DNA of 64,000 nucleotides from Granulosicoccus sp045106195. GTDB taxonomy: Bacteria > Pseudomonadota > Gammaproteobacteria > Granulosicoccales > Granulosicoccaceae. Location: NCBI GenBank assembly GCA_045106195.1, contig JBGCEH010000009.1, forward strand, positions 186,001 through 250,000, read 5' to 3'. A program made the position numbers and the translations under genes. The notes below the pieces were generated by a model, which worked only from the letters and a program-made list of their open reading frames with translations, was not told where the DNA came from and searched no databases. This document shows, piece after piece, positions 45,093 through 53,502 of this stretch; the first letter of the stretch is position 1; each line of letters begins with the position of its first letter.

Positions 45093-46388
45093 CTAGCCAC
45101 CATATCCCATTTTCCGGGGCAACCAGAGGACAAAGTCCGGTATCAGCGTAATGGTTATCAATGCAAGCAAAAGAGCGATGAGGAATGGCCATAGCTCTAC
45201 AATCATGTCTTTCAGAGGCGCACCTGTTGTGGCATTGATAACAAATAGCAGGATGCCATAGGGCGGCGTAATCAAGCCAATCATTGTATTGACGACCACA
45301 ACCACACCAAAATGAACCAGATCGATACCCAGCAACTGACAGGCAGGCAAGAACAAGGGCACAACGACCAATAGAATGGTGGCAGCATCCAGTAAACAAC
45401 CAAATAGCAATAGCAGCACGTTGACGAATAACAAGAAACCCAAAGGAGACAGGTTCATGGAATCCATCATGGTGGCAATGCCGTTGGGTATATTTTCACT
45501 TGCGACAATATAATTGAAAATCAATGCACCGCCAATTACAAGACCCACTGCGGCAGAAGAACGCGCACTTTCGGATAACACCCTGTACAAACTCGACAGG
45601 CTCAAAGCCCGATAGAACACCGTTGCCAGAAAAAACGCGTACGCTGCCGCAAGTGCAGCCGCCTCGGTGGGTGTCGTTACACCGCCATAGATTCCAAACA
45701 AGAGAATGACGGGCATTAACAATGCCGGAAACGCCCTTATCCCAAGACCGGGCAACTCACTCACCGGAACTGGTTTGTCCATGGGAAATTGTCGTCGTCT
45801 GGCGATAACAGCCACCATCACTGAGAGAACCAAACCCATCAACAAGCCTGGCAGTATGCCTGCAAGAAACAGGAAGCCAACCGATGTGTCGGACACTAGC
45901 GCATATAGCACCATAGGGATCGAGGGTGGAATAATCGGACCAATGGTGGCGGTAGCTGCCGTTATGGCAGCGGCAAAACCCAGCGTATAACGACCATTGC
46001 GAGTCATCATCCCAATAATAATCTTGCCTACACCAGCAGCATCGGCAATCGCAGAACCAGACATGCCAGAAAAAATAAGACTGGCCACAACATTGACATG
46101 CCCCAGCCCACCGCGAAATCGCCCAACGACGGCTACGCAGAATCCCAATAGCCTATCGCTTATAGTGCCCGCATTCATAATATTGGCGGCGACAATGAAC
46201 AACGGTACAGCCAGCAGAATAAAACTGTTGTACAAGCCTTGCAGGATCTGTTCGCCTGCCAGCGCCAGATCCTGTCCTGCCATCAACAGATACACAACTG
46301 CCGCGGTGATCATCGACAGGGCAATAGGCGTGCCTATGGCAGCCAGACCGAACAACACGCCCAAACACATGAGAAATGCAACACTCAT
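45093..46388 (-). CDS. TRAP transporter large permease (DctM)
   Basis: 431 residues with about 12 hydrophobic segments and the DctM hallmark GMSGSAIADAAGVG (about 108-121) and IIPPSIPMVLY. It drives uptake with a sodium gradient together with the small subunit and binding protein upstream. It overlaps dctQ by 4 bp. Confidence 0.94.
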   Translation of the reverse strand: MSVAFLMCLGVLFGLAAIGTPIALSMITAAVVYLLMAGQDLALAGEQILQGLYNSFILLAVPLFIVAANIMNAGTISDRLLGFCVAVVGRFRGGLGHVNVVASLIFSGMSGSAIADAAGVGKIIIGMMTRNGRYTLGFAAAITAATATIGPIIPPSIPMVLYALVSDTSVGFLFLAGILPGLLMGLVLSVMVAVIARRRQFPMDKPVPVSELPGLGIRAFPALLMPVILLFGIYGGVTTPTEAAALAAAYAFFLATVFYRALSLSSLYRVLSESARSSAAVGLVIGGALIFNYIVASENIPNGIATMMDSMNLSPLGFLLFVNVLLLLFGCLLDAATILLVVVPLFLPACQLLGIDLVHFGVVVVVNTMIGLITPPYGILLFVINATTGAPLKDMIVELWPFLIALLLALITITLIPDFVLWLPRKMGYGG

Positions 46389-46870
46389 GAAATATCGGCG
46401 CCTTTAACAGCCTGCCAGCACCGTTTTAGATACCGACATATGATTGCAATGGTAAAAACAAGATAAATTCCAAATACGATATCGAAGCGGATCTTCAACA
46501 AAGAGGTGCTTTCAATTGACATGAATTGAACAAAGTCAGTTGTCGGCCAAAGCGCTACACCAAATGCAGCGATGATGCATACGCCAGACAAGAACGAGAA
46601 AATCCGACGCATGCCCGGCCGGGCGGAATCAATCAGAATCGTAAAGCGCACATGGTCTTGATCCTTTAATGTAAAAGCACCAGACCAGAACACCAGCCAT
46701 AACCAGCACAACAGGCAAGCCTCCAGCGTCCAGCCAAGAGGCTGCCTGAACACATAGCGCGAGACAATCTGCAAAACAAAGATAATGAACGTACCACTGA
46801 GCAATAACACAGCAACATTATCTGCCCGACGAGCCAGCCAGCCCGGCAGTTTTTTAAAACGGATACTCAA
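46385..46870 (-). CDS. TRAP transporter small permease (DctQ)
   Basis: 161 residues, four membrane segments (about 20-40, 50-70, 93-113, 132-152) with the conserved motif WTLEACLLCWLWLVFWSGAF between the first two. It starts immediately after the dctP stop and overlaps dctM by 4 bp. Confidence 0.92.
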   Translation of the reverse strand: MSIRFKKLPGWLARRADNVAVLLLSGTFIIFVLQIVSRYVFRQPLGWTLEACLLCWLWLVFWSGAFTLKDQDHVRFTILIDSARPGMRRIFSFLSGVCIIAAFGVALWPTTDFVQFMSIESTSLLKIRFDIVFGIYLVFTIAIICRYLKRCWQAVKGADIS

Positions 46871-47878
46871 CTACTGAATCGCGTTTATGCGCTCGAGCAT
46901 GCCTTTAGGCCAGTCTTTTGAGAAATCCGATTCCAGATACATGGCTTGAGCTCTGCTACGAAAAGCATCTACATCGGGCTCGTAGACTTCCAGCCCCTCG
47001 GCCACAAAATAGTCAACCAGCTCTGCTTCATTAGCGATTATCTGTTCAGTTGTCCAGGTGGAAGCCGCCTTTGCAGCAGATTCGACGCTCGCTTGTTGAT
47101 CCGGCGATAGCGAATCCCATACTTCTTTGGAAAATGCAATGAAGTTCATGTCGACCAGATGCCCGGTTAGTACTATCTGTTTGGTAACTTCATGAAATTT
47201 CTTGTCTTTGTTGGTTGGCAAGGGATTGTCCTGCCCGTCGATAGCACCACTTTGCAAGCCGGTATAGACTTCTGTAAAGGCCATAGGCGTCGGGTTTGCA
47301 CCCAGAGCCTTTCCCAGAAATTGCCAGGCTTCAGTACCCGGCATTCGCAAATTCACTCCCTCAAGATCTGCTGGTGTCATAACCTTGTTATCTGTCCTGA
47401 GATTTAACTGGCGAGTACCGAAATACACGACACTAAGCAACTTCACATTCAACTTGTCTTCAGCCAATTGGTACATTTCCTGTCCAATGTCACTGTCAAA
47501 GACCTTACGCTGATGTTCAGCATCACGCATAAGATAGCCTGCGGTGAACACTGACCATTCCGGTATCAGTTTAGCCAGCTCCTGAGCGGAGGTGATCGAC
47601 ATCTCCAGATTGCCTCGTGCAATGGCCACGAGTTCTGTGCCCTGCTTGAACAATGAATCATTGTAGTGAGGTTCATAGCTTGCGAAATCACTGACCCCAT
47701 CAGCAAATACGGTTGCCAGTCCCTGAGAGCGAAAATCTGTTTCAGTTGCAGGCGTGGACATTCGAAGGGTGATCTTGTCCTGAGCATACGCTGGCAAGCT
47801 TATTGTGGAAACAACGAGCGCTGCCATCAAACCTGCAGCCACTTTGCCTTTGAAAGTTGTCGGGATGATACGAGTCAT
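46871..47878 (-). CDS. TRAP transporter binding protein (DctP)
   Basis: 335 residues with a signal peptide ending AYA (about 32). The DctP pattern is clear: TLRMSTPATETDF, GNLEMSITSAQELAK, GVNLRMPGTEAWQF with the Arg that binds the substrate carboxylate, and GLQSGAIDGQDNPLPT. The substrate is therefore a carboxylic acid; the DapA-like lyase downstream and the sugar kinase opposite hint at a sugar acid. First gene of dctP-dctQ-dctM-lyase. Confidence 0.94.
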   Translation of the reverse strand: MTRIIPTTFKGKVAAGLMAALVVSTISLPAYAQDKITLRMSTPATETDFRSQGLATVFADGVSDFASYEPHYNDSLFKQGTELVAIARGNLEMSITSAQELAKLIPEWSVFTAGYLMRDAEHQRKVFDSDIGQEMYQLAEDKLNVKLLSVVYFGTRQLNLRTDNKVMTPADLEGVNLRMPGTEAWQFLGKALGANPTPMAFTEVYTGLQSGAIDGQDNPLPTNKDKKFHEVTKQIVLTGHLVDMNFIAFSKEVWDSLSPDQQASVESAAKAASTWTTEQIIANEAELVDYFVAEGLEVYEPDVDAFRSRAQAMYLESDFSKDWPKGMLERINAIQ

Positions 47879-47997
47879 TTGTTCCTCTCCGTATAATGGT
47901 ATTTTGCTTCAACCTTGGTATCTTGTTGTGATGCGAGTTCAGTATACGGGCAGCCACCCTGCTCACTCAACTGTTATACACTGAGACGTGCAGTAAT

Positions 47998-48951
47998 ATG
48001 ACACGGAATATTGCCAGAGAGCGCAAGCAAGACAGGCGCATTCTTGTTTGCGGTCTGATATCAGCTGACATCATTTTCAACCTGCCGGAAATACCTGTGG
48101 AAGCGGAGAAATATCGCGCTGACGATGTACGATTCAGCCTGGGCGGCGGCGGCGCTATCGCGGCGGTAGCACTTCAGAAACTAGGAGCGCAAGCGCATCT
48201 CGTGGGTCGTCTGGGTGATGACAGGTTTTCCGGACTGATTCGCGAAGAATTTATTTCCCATGATATAGACAGTACCAGTGTCATTCAAATCAGAAATTGC
48301 AAATCACCTTTGTCGAGTATTTTCATTGATGCCAACGGCGAACGACAAATCATCAATTACCGCAGTTTGCGAGATAGACAATCAGACACTAAGGAATCTT
48401 TGAATCTGGATTTTTTGTCAGCTCATCGGAGTCTTGATGCCGTGCTGGTAGACACGCGCTGGGAGGAGGCTGCATTGCATGTCCTGCAATCGGCACGAGA
48501 GCAGCTAATACCGGCCGTTATCGATGCAGAAGCTCCAGTTTGTCATGAAGCCATGACATTGGCTACGCATATAGCATTTTCACGGCAAGGACTCAGGGAC
48601 TACGCAAATACACAAGATTTAGCCAAGGGATTAAGAGACGCATCTGCTCAGTTTGGCAACTGGGTCTGCGTCACTGATGGTGAAGCAGGTGTTTCCTACC
48701 TGAATGAAGATGCTGTTGTAAATGTTCCTGCATTTCCTGTTGTCGCAATAGACACCTTGGGTGCAGGTGATGTCTGGCACGCAGCTTTTACACTCCAACT
48801 TGCGGAAGGTGTTACAGAGCATGGCGCAATTGTATTTGCAAATGCAGCCGCATCACTCAAATGTGCCTCAGCACAAGGTATTGATGGTGTACCTGATTAT
48901 GCATCAGTTGTATCATTAGTTGAACAAAACCGGAACGTCCCTCTTAACTGA
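47998..48951 (+). CDS. PfkB/ribokinase-family carbohydrate kinase
   Basis: 317 residues. N-terminal VCGLISADIIFNLP and SLGGGGAIAAVALQKLG (about 44-60) bind the sugar; the C-terminal IDTLGAGDVWHAAFTLQLAE carries the catalytic Asp and the anion hole GAGD. It phosphorylates a sugar, sugar acid or nucleoside using ATP. It is divergent from the TRAP operon (119 bp between starts) and co-directional with the aldo/keto reductase gene 10 bp downstream. 2-keto-3-deoxygluconate-type substrates are possible but unproven. Confidence 0.9.
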   Translation: MTRNIARERKQDRRILVCGLISADIIFNLPEIPVEAEKYRADDVRFSLGGGGAIAAVALQKLGAQAHLVGRLGDDRFSGLIREEFISHDIDSTSVIQIRNCKSPLSSIFIDANGERQIINYRSLRDRQSDTKESLNLDFLSAHRSLDAVLVDTRWEEAALHVLQSAREQLIPAVIDAEAPVCHEAMTLATHIAFSRQGLRDYANTQDLAKGLRDASAQFGNWVCVTDGEAGVSYLNEDAVVNVPAFPVVAIDTLGAGDVWHAAFTLQLAEGVTEHGAIVFANAAASLKCASAQGIDGVPDYASVVSLVEQNRNVPLN

Positions 48952-48961
48952 ACAAGCAAAT

Positions 48962-49936
48962 ATGAAAACGATACTGGGAACAATGACATTCAGTGGACAA
49001 GTTGATCAGAATGTTGCAACCGATATGCTGTCCCTGTTCAAGACATCCGGTAATGATGAAGTTGATACAGCATTCATCTATAACAACGGAAATACAGAGA
49101 ATTTACTAGGTTGCTTGCACAGCGTAGGAACGCTCGAGGGTACTCGTATTGCAGGTAAAGCCAATCCTAAAGCCCTTGATGGCTTGACGCCCGACTCCCT
49201 TCGCAAGCAACTGATCACATCACTGGAACGTTTACGGATGCCATCGCTTGATCTGTTCTACTTGCATTCACCAGATCTGAGCGTACCGATCAGGGAAACC
49301 CTTCAAGCTGTTGCCCGTCTCAATGAAGAAGGCAAGTTCGAGCGCTTTGGTCTCAGTAATTATGCCGCCTGGCAAGTTGCAGAAATTATCGAAATATGTG
49401 ATCAAGAAGGCTGGATCAAACCTTCTGTATATCAAGGAATGTACAATGCGTTGACACGCGATGTGGAGCGCGAGTTGTTTGGCTGTCTAAAACACTACAA
49501 CCTTTCCTTCTATGCCTACAATCCATTGGCTGGAGGCATGTTGTCAGGCAAACATGAATCTATGCAGCGCATACCCCAGAGCGGTCGATTCGCCACATTT
49601 GATGGGTACCAGGACAGATACTGGAAGCCTGAATATTTCTCCGTGGTTGAAGAAATATCCGGAGCTTGCGCAGCAGCCGGCATTGAGCCAGCTGCAGCAG
49701 CAATACGATGGCTCACACACCACTCCGCATTGTCAACTGATAAAACGATAGGGGTTTCCAGGTTTGATACACACGGCACCAACCACGGTGTCATTCTGGG
49801 AGCAAGTTCGATAGCTCACCTCGCTCAGAATTTAAAAGCCACTCAGGAAGGCCCGCTGCCAGAGGAGCTCGTAGACGCCTTCGAAAACGGCTGGGATTCC
49901 GTACGTCCCGCTTGTATCAAGTACTTTAGACCATAA
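48962..49936 (+). CDS. Aldo/keto reductase, AKR7-like
   Basis: 324 residues from the ATG at 48962; an upstream frame from 48920 would overlap the kinase gene. TIM-barrel NADPH reductase: DEVDTAFIYNNG gives the Asp and Tyr of the tetrad, IAGKANPK the Lys, and LDLFYLHSPD the His. The phrase TFSGQVD near the start and NPLAGGMLSGKH near residue 195 match the AKR7 group (aflatoxin aldehyde / succinic semialdehyde reductases). It follows the PfkB gene by 10 bp and so belongs to the same catabolic unit. Confidence 0.9.
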   Translation: MKTILGTMTFSGQVDQNVATDMLSLFKTSGNDEVDTAFIYNNGNTENLLGCLHSVGTLEGTRIAGKANPKALDGLTPDSLRKQLITSLERLRMPSLDLFYLHSPDLSVPIRETLQAVARLNEEGKFERFGLSNYAAWQVAEIIEICDQEGWIKPSVYQGMYNALTRDVERELFGCLKHYNLSFYAYNPLAGGMLSGKHESMQRIPQSGRFATFDGYQDRYWKPEYFSVVEEISGACAAAGIEPAAAAIRWLTHHSALSTDKTIGVSRFDTHGTNHGVILGASSIAHLAQNLKATQEGPLPEELVDAFENGWDSVRPACIKYFRP

Positions 49937-50096
49937 GCATTTTCATTCCAGGTGGGAAACAAACCTGCCCTGCTCAGCTGTTTGAGTCGTCCCTAAAGCA
50001 TTTCATCAAGCCAACTGATCAAAATTTGCTCAACAACAGAGTTGCGGGCCGCGGTGGCATTAATCACGCTTTTTTGTAGCATAGTCTGCGATATAC

Positions 50097-51167
50097 TTGG
50101 CAAAGGTTGTACGCGTTGTAATTGGAGCATCACCGGTGTCAGGATTCCTGAAGAGTCGTCGTCTTAGAAAAAAATCCATTGTCAGGTGGACATTGCTGAT
50201 TGCGCTGCTTGCGTTTTTTATTGCACAAGTGCGACCTGTTGAAGGTGTGACCACACCCGTCCTGGTCGGATCAATTACGGCTGCCGCCTTCCTGGTAATG
50301 GTTTTTGTTCACGTTATCCTGAACATCATGCACGGTGGTCGGAGAAAGCGTCGCATGCTTCCAACCCCTGCGAGAAATTATTCCTCCTTTACCGACACGA
50401 ACTTCCATGAGTTCAAGGATCGCACGCCCTCTCATTTGGGCACCACATCACGGATTGCAACGCCTGAATCGCTAGACAAGCCGCAAGCGCCAAGCGAAGG
50501 TGTGTTGGTGGAATCGACGACTACAGCGGAGAAAAGACCCGACGTCCCCGCCCAACTGTCCTATCAAATAATCGAAGATCCAACAGCAGAACAAGCGCCT
50601 TCTGATAAATCTATCGATATGGATGCAACGTCTACAACGCCCGAAATATTACAAATGCAGGTAAAGCGCGTTGGTGACCTCGTCCAATCTCATAACCTTG
50701 GAAATATCTCCTCGATACGGGATGCTGAGCTATCGAAACATAATGATTCTTCACATGAACAGAAACGACTGACCCTCGTCAAGAACGACCTGATCTCAAA
50801 GCCCGGTTTTTCGGATACGGCCGACCCAACAAAGATGGGCCATTCCGAAATAGTAGAACTCGTTGCGCTACTCCGTAAAGATAAAGCGAGACTACACCGC
50901 CTCGTTATTGCTCAGCAAACAGAAATAGATAGTGAGCGAGAGATGGGCGAAACAACCAGGACGATCGCACGCGATGCGTTCAAGTCCATTCGAGACTTGC
51001 GAAAAATTCAAAAAAACACCGAAAAGCAAGTACGTCGTGAACGAGCCGAGAGAAAACGAATAGAGGAGGAGTACGAGAGGGTATCTCAAGCATTGGAGAA
51101 TGCCAAATCTATCATCTCCGCTCAAGCCACGGCTCAGGGAGGGCAGGAGCCCGCCAAAATGTCATAA
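50097..51167 (+). CDS. Membrane-anchored coiled-coil protein, unknown
   Basis: About 356 residues from a TTG start at 50097; the start is uncertain because no clear ribosome site is seen and GTG at 50136 is an option. Two hydrophobic segments (about 30-44 and 53-75) follow a basic stretch (KSRRLRKKS), then HGGRRKRRM marks the cytoplasmic side. The rest is soluble: a disordered Ser/Thr/Pro-rich part (about 90-230) and a charged coiled coil at about 260-345 (RKIQKNTEKQVRRERAERKR). No family recognised. It may act as a scaffold at the membrane. Confidence 0.65.
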   Translation: MAKVVRVVIGASPVSGFLKSRRLRKKSIVRWTLLIALLAFFIAQVRPVEGVTTPVLVGSITAAAFLVMVFVHVILNIMHGGRRKRRMLPTPARNYSSFTDTNFHEFKDRTPSHLGTTSRIATPESLDKPQAPSEGVLVESTTTAEKRPDVPAQLSYQIIEDPTAEQAPSDKSIDMDATSTTPEILQMQVKRVGDLVQSHNLGNISSIRDAELSKHNDSSHEQKRLTLVKNDLISKPGFSDTADPTKMGHSEIVELVALLRKDKARLHRLVIAQQTEIDSEREMGETTRTIARDAFKSIRDLRKIQKNTEKQVRRERAERKRIEEEYERVSQALENAKSIISAQATAQGGQEPAKMS

Positions 51168-51342
51168 AACTATCGCTTCTCCGCGCGGGTGACTTGGCAG
51201 CTATCTTTGGTCAGCACAAGTGAAATCAATGTGATTTGAAACGATCAACCATCCAGTTATGCGTGGATTACGAAATTGTCTGATAGCTCCATCATAACAA
51301 CAGCAAACTGAAAGTAGGCTATCAGACCTTTCTAACCTTGAA

Positions 51343-52299
51343 TCATGAAGTCAAGGAATTAAGAGCCTCACCCCTGAAGTAGCCATCAACGTGAGCGACA
51401 GTCTGTCGCCAAACCTCCATCCGGGCTTGTTCACTAGCCCACGCTATATGTGGAGTGACAAGAACATTGGGCTTGTCAAGGACCGTCAGTAATGGATTAT
51501 CCGGACTCGGTGGCTCGGCACTCAAGACATCAAAGCCAAAGCCCGAAATATGCCCCGCGTGCAAGGCATCCACCAGCGCTTGCTCGTCAACCAACCCCCC
51601 ACGTGCAGTATTTATAATTAATGGCTTTTTCGCCATTCGTGAGAATTCCGCCGCATCGATGCAGTGTCGAGTAGATGGCGTTAACGGGGCATGAATGCTA
51701 ATCACATCGGACGTCGCGATGACTTCGTCCCAGGGCGTATACAGGGGGCCAAGCCCGGATACATTCTTGTGCGCAGCGAATACCGGCTCCATCCCAAAAG
51801 CCCTGCCAATTGAAGCTACTGCCTGGCCGATAGCACCCTCACCGATAATACCGAGTCTGGAGCCAGCAAGGTCCTTGACAGGATGGTTGAAAAAACAGAA
51901 TTGACCCGATCGTTGCCACTCGCCATCAATAACATCATCGACATAGGCCTTGATGGAACGACGCAAACCCAAAATCAGAGAAAAGGTGTGCTCCGGCACC
52001 GTATGAATGGCATAGCCTCGAACGTTGGAAACGCTAATTCCCTGCCTACGGCATGCTTCGACATCCACAACATCATAGCCAGTAGCGGCAATACTGATCA
52101 TTTTCAGCTCGGGCAGCCCCGCAAGCGTCTCAGCGCGCAATGGAGCCTTGTTGGTAATAATGATATCTGCCCCTTGCGCCCTGTCAAGAACCTCCTCGGC
52201 GCTTGTCTTTTCATACTCAACCCACTCGTGCTCGAATGACGGACGGACTAGCTCTATATCCGGCCCCATGGTGGCTCGGTCTAGAAACACAACTTTCAT
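51343..52299 (-). CDS. hprA: Hydroxypyruvate reductase / glycerate dehydrogenase
   Basis: 318 residues of the D-2-hydroxyacid dehydrogenase family: ISIAATGYDVVD (about 89-100), the NAD motif GIIGEGAIGQAVA (about 148-160), NTARGGLVDE with the catalytic Arg (about 229-238), and VTPHIAWAS with the catalytic His. It reduces hydroxypyruvate to D-glycerate in the serine cycle. The assignment rests on family plus position in the cluster: the last gene after mclA, with a 155-bp gap that may carry its own promoter. Confidence 0.88.
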   Translation of the reverse strand: MKVVFLDRATMGPDIELVRPSFEHEWVEYEKTSAEEVLDRAQGADIIITNKAPLRAETLAGLPELKMISIAATGYDVVDVEACRRQGISVSNVRGYAIHTVPEHTFSLILGLRRSIKAYVDDVIDGEWQRSGQFCFFNHPVKDLAGSRLGIIGEGAIGQAVASIGRAFGMEPVFAAHKNVSGLGPLYTPWDEVIATSDVISIHAPLTPSTRHCIDAAEFSRMAKKPLIINTARGGLVDEQALVDALHAGHISGFGFDVLSAEPPSPDNPLLTVLDKPNVLVTPHIAWASEQARMEVWRQTVAHVDGYFRGEALNSLTS

Positions 52300-52454
52300 C
52301 TGGATTTGCCTATCGTTGTTGCATCAGCCTTTTTCTGACTGATACCGGTGTATAGAATTTGTTAGCCTAACAGACATCGGTGTATTTTTATCCAGGCAGT
52401 GTCAACCAGACTATCGATAGATAGCCGGCGCTCCGATATCAGGTTTCATGATAC

Positions 52455-53432
52455 TCAGGAGACTTCGATTTGCCGGGCTTTCTCAACCAGAACTTCAGCT
52501 TGTCGGATAGATGCGTAATCGATCAGGCGTCCGTCCAGCGACACCGCCCCCTTACCTGCTTTCTCCGCTTCCGCCATGGCCTCCAGAATTCTCTGTGCTT
52601 TGGTGATCTCCTCCTTCGATGGGCTCATGACCTCGTTGGCCAAGTCTATCTGACTCGGATGAATAGCCCACTTTCCTTCACAACCAAGCACCGCAGCTCG
52701 CTTCGCTGCAGCACGATAGCCGTCAGGATCCTTGAAATCACCAAACGGACCATCAACGGGTCGAAGTCCATTTGCTCGACACGCAACCACCATTCGGGCA
52801 AGTGCGTAGTGCCACATGTCTCCCCAATGCACTTGTCGATCACGGCCTTCTTCAGGATCCGTTAGAACTGCGTAATCAGGGTTAACGCCGCCTATGACTG
52901 TTGTGCGAGCACGTGTTGAAGCAGCATAGTCAGCCACGCCGAAATGCAGGCTTTCATTTCGCTTCGATGCAGCCGCAATCTCTGTGACGTTCTGCATTCC
53001 CAATGCTGTTTCTATAATATGCTCAAGACCGATGCGCTTTTTGTACGCCATCGCATCCTCGATCTGGGTTAGCAGCATGTCAACAGCGTAGACGTCAGCA
53101 GCAGTTCCAACCTTCGGCACCATGACCAGGTCCAGGCGTTCTCCCGCTTGCTCAACGATATCAACAACGTCTCGGTACATATAGTGAGTATCCAGGCCAT
53201 TGATGCGAATTGACATGGTCTTGTCACCCCAGTCCATATCGTTCAATGCTGCAATGATGTTCTTGCGCGCCTGCGCTTTCTCGTCCGGAGCTACCGCATC
53301 TTCAAGGTCCAGAAAAATGACATCGGCATTCGATTCAGCAGCCTTTGCGAAAAGATCGGGTTGGGAGCCCGGCACCGCTAGCTCACTGCGATTCAGTCTG
53401 GCTCTGGCTTGCTCGATAACATGAAAACTCAT
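52455..53432 (-). CDS. mclA: Malyl-CoA lyase
   Basis: 325 residues, CitE/HpcH superfamily, matching serine-cycle malyl-CoA lyase in length (324 in Methylorubrum). Seen: RSELAVPGSQPDLFAKAAES with the phosphate/CoA-binding segment, DVIFLDLEDAVAPDEK with Glu/Asp for Mg2+, IETALGMQNVTEIA, and VADYAASTRARTTVIGG. It splits malyl-CoA to acetyl-CoA and glyoxylate. It follows ppc by 70 bp. Confidence 0.92.
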   Translation of the reverse strand: MSFHVIEQARARLNRSELAVPGSQPDLFAKAAESNADVIFLDLEDAVAPDEKAQARKNIIAALNDMDWGDKTMSIRINGLDTHYMYRDVVDIVEQAGERLDLVMVPKVGTAADVYAVDMLLTQIEDAMAYKKRIGLEHIIETALGMQNVTEIAAASKRNESLHFGVADYAASTRARTTVIGGVNPDYAVLTDPEEGRDRQVHWGDMWHYALARMVVACRANGLRPVDGPFGDFKDPDGYRAAAKRAAVLGCEGKWAIHPSQIDLANEVMSPSKEEITKAQRILEAMAEAEKAGKGAVSLDGRLIDYASIRQAEVLVEKARQIEVS

Positions 53433-53502
53433 AGATATGCAGCTCTTTTCTTACGCGAATTGAATAGTGAGAATCGTAGGCTTTTACTAAACCGGGTTTC
53501 GA

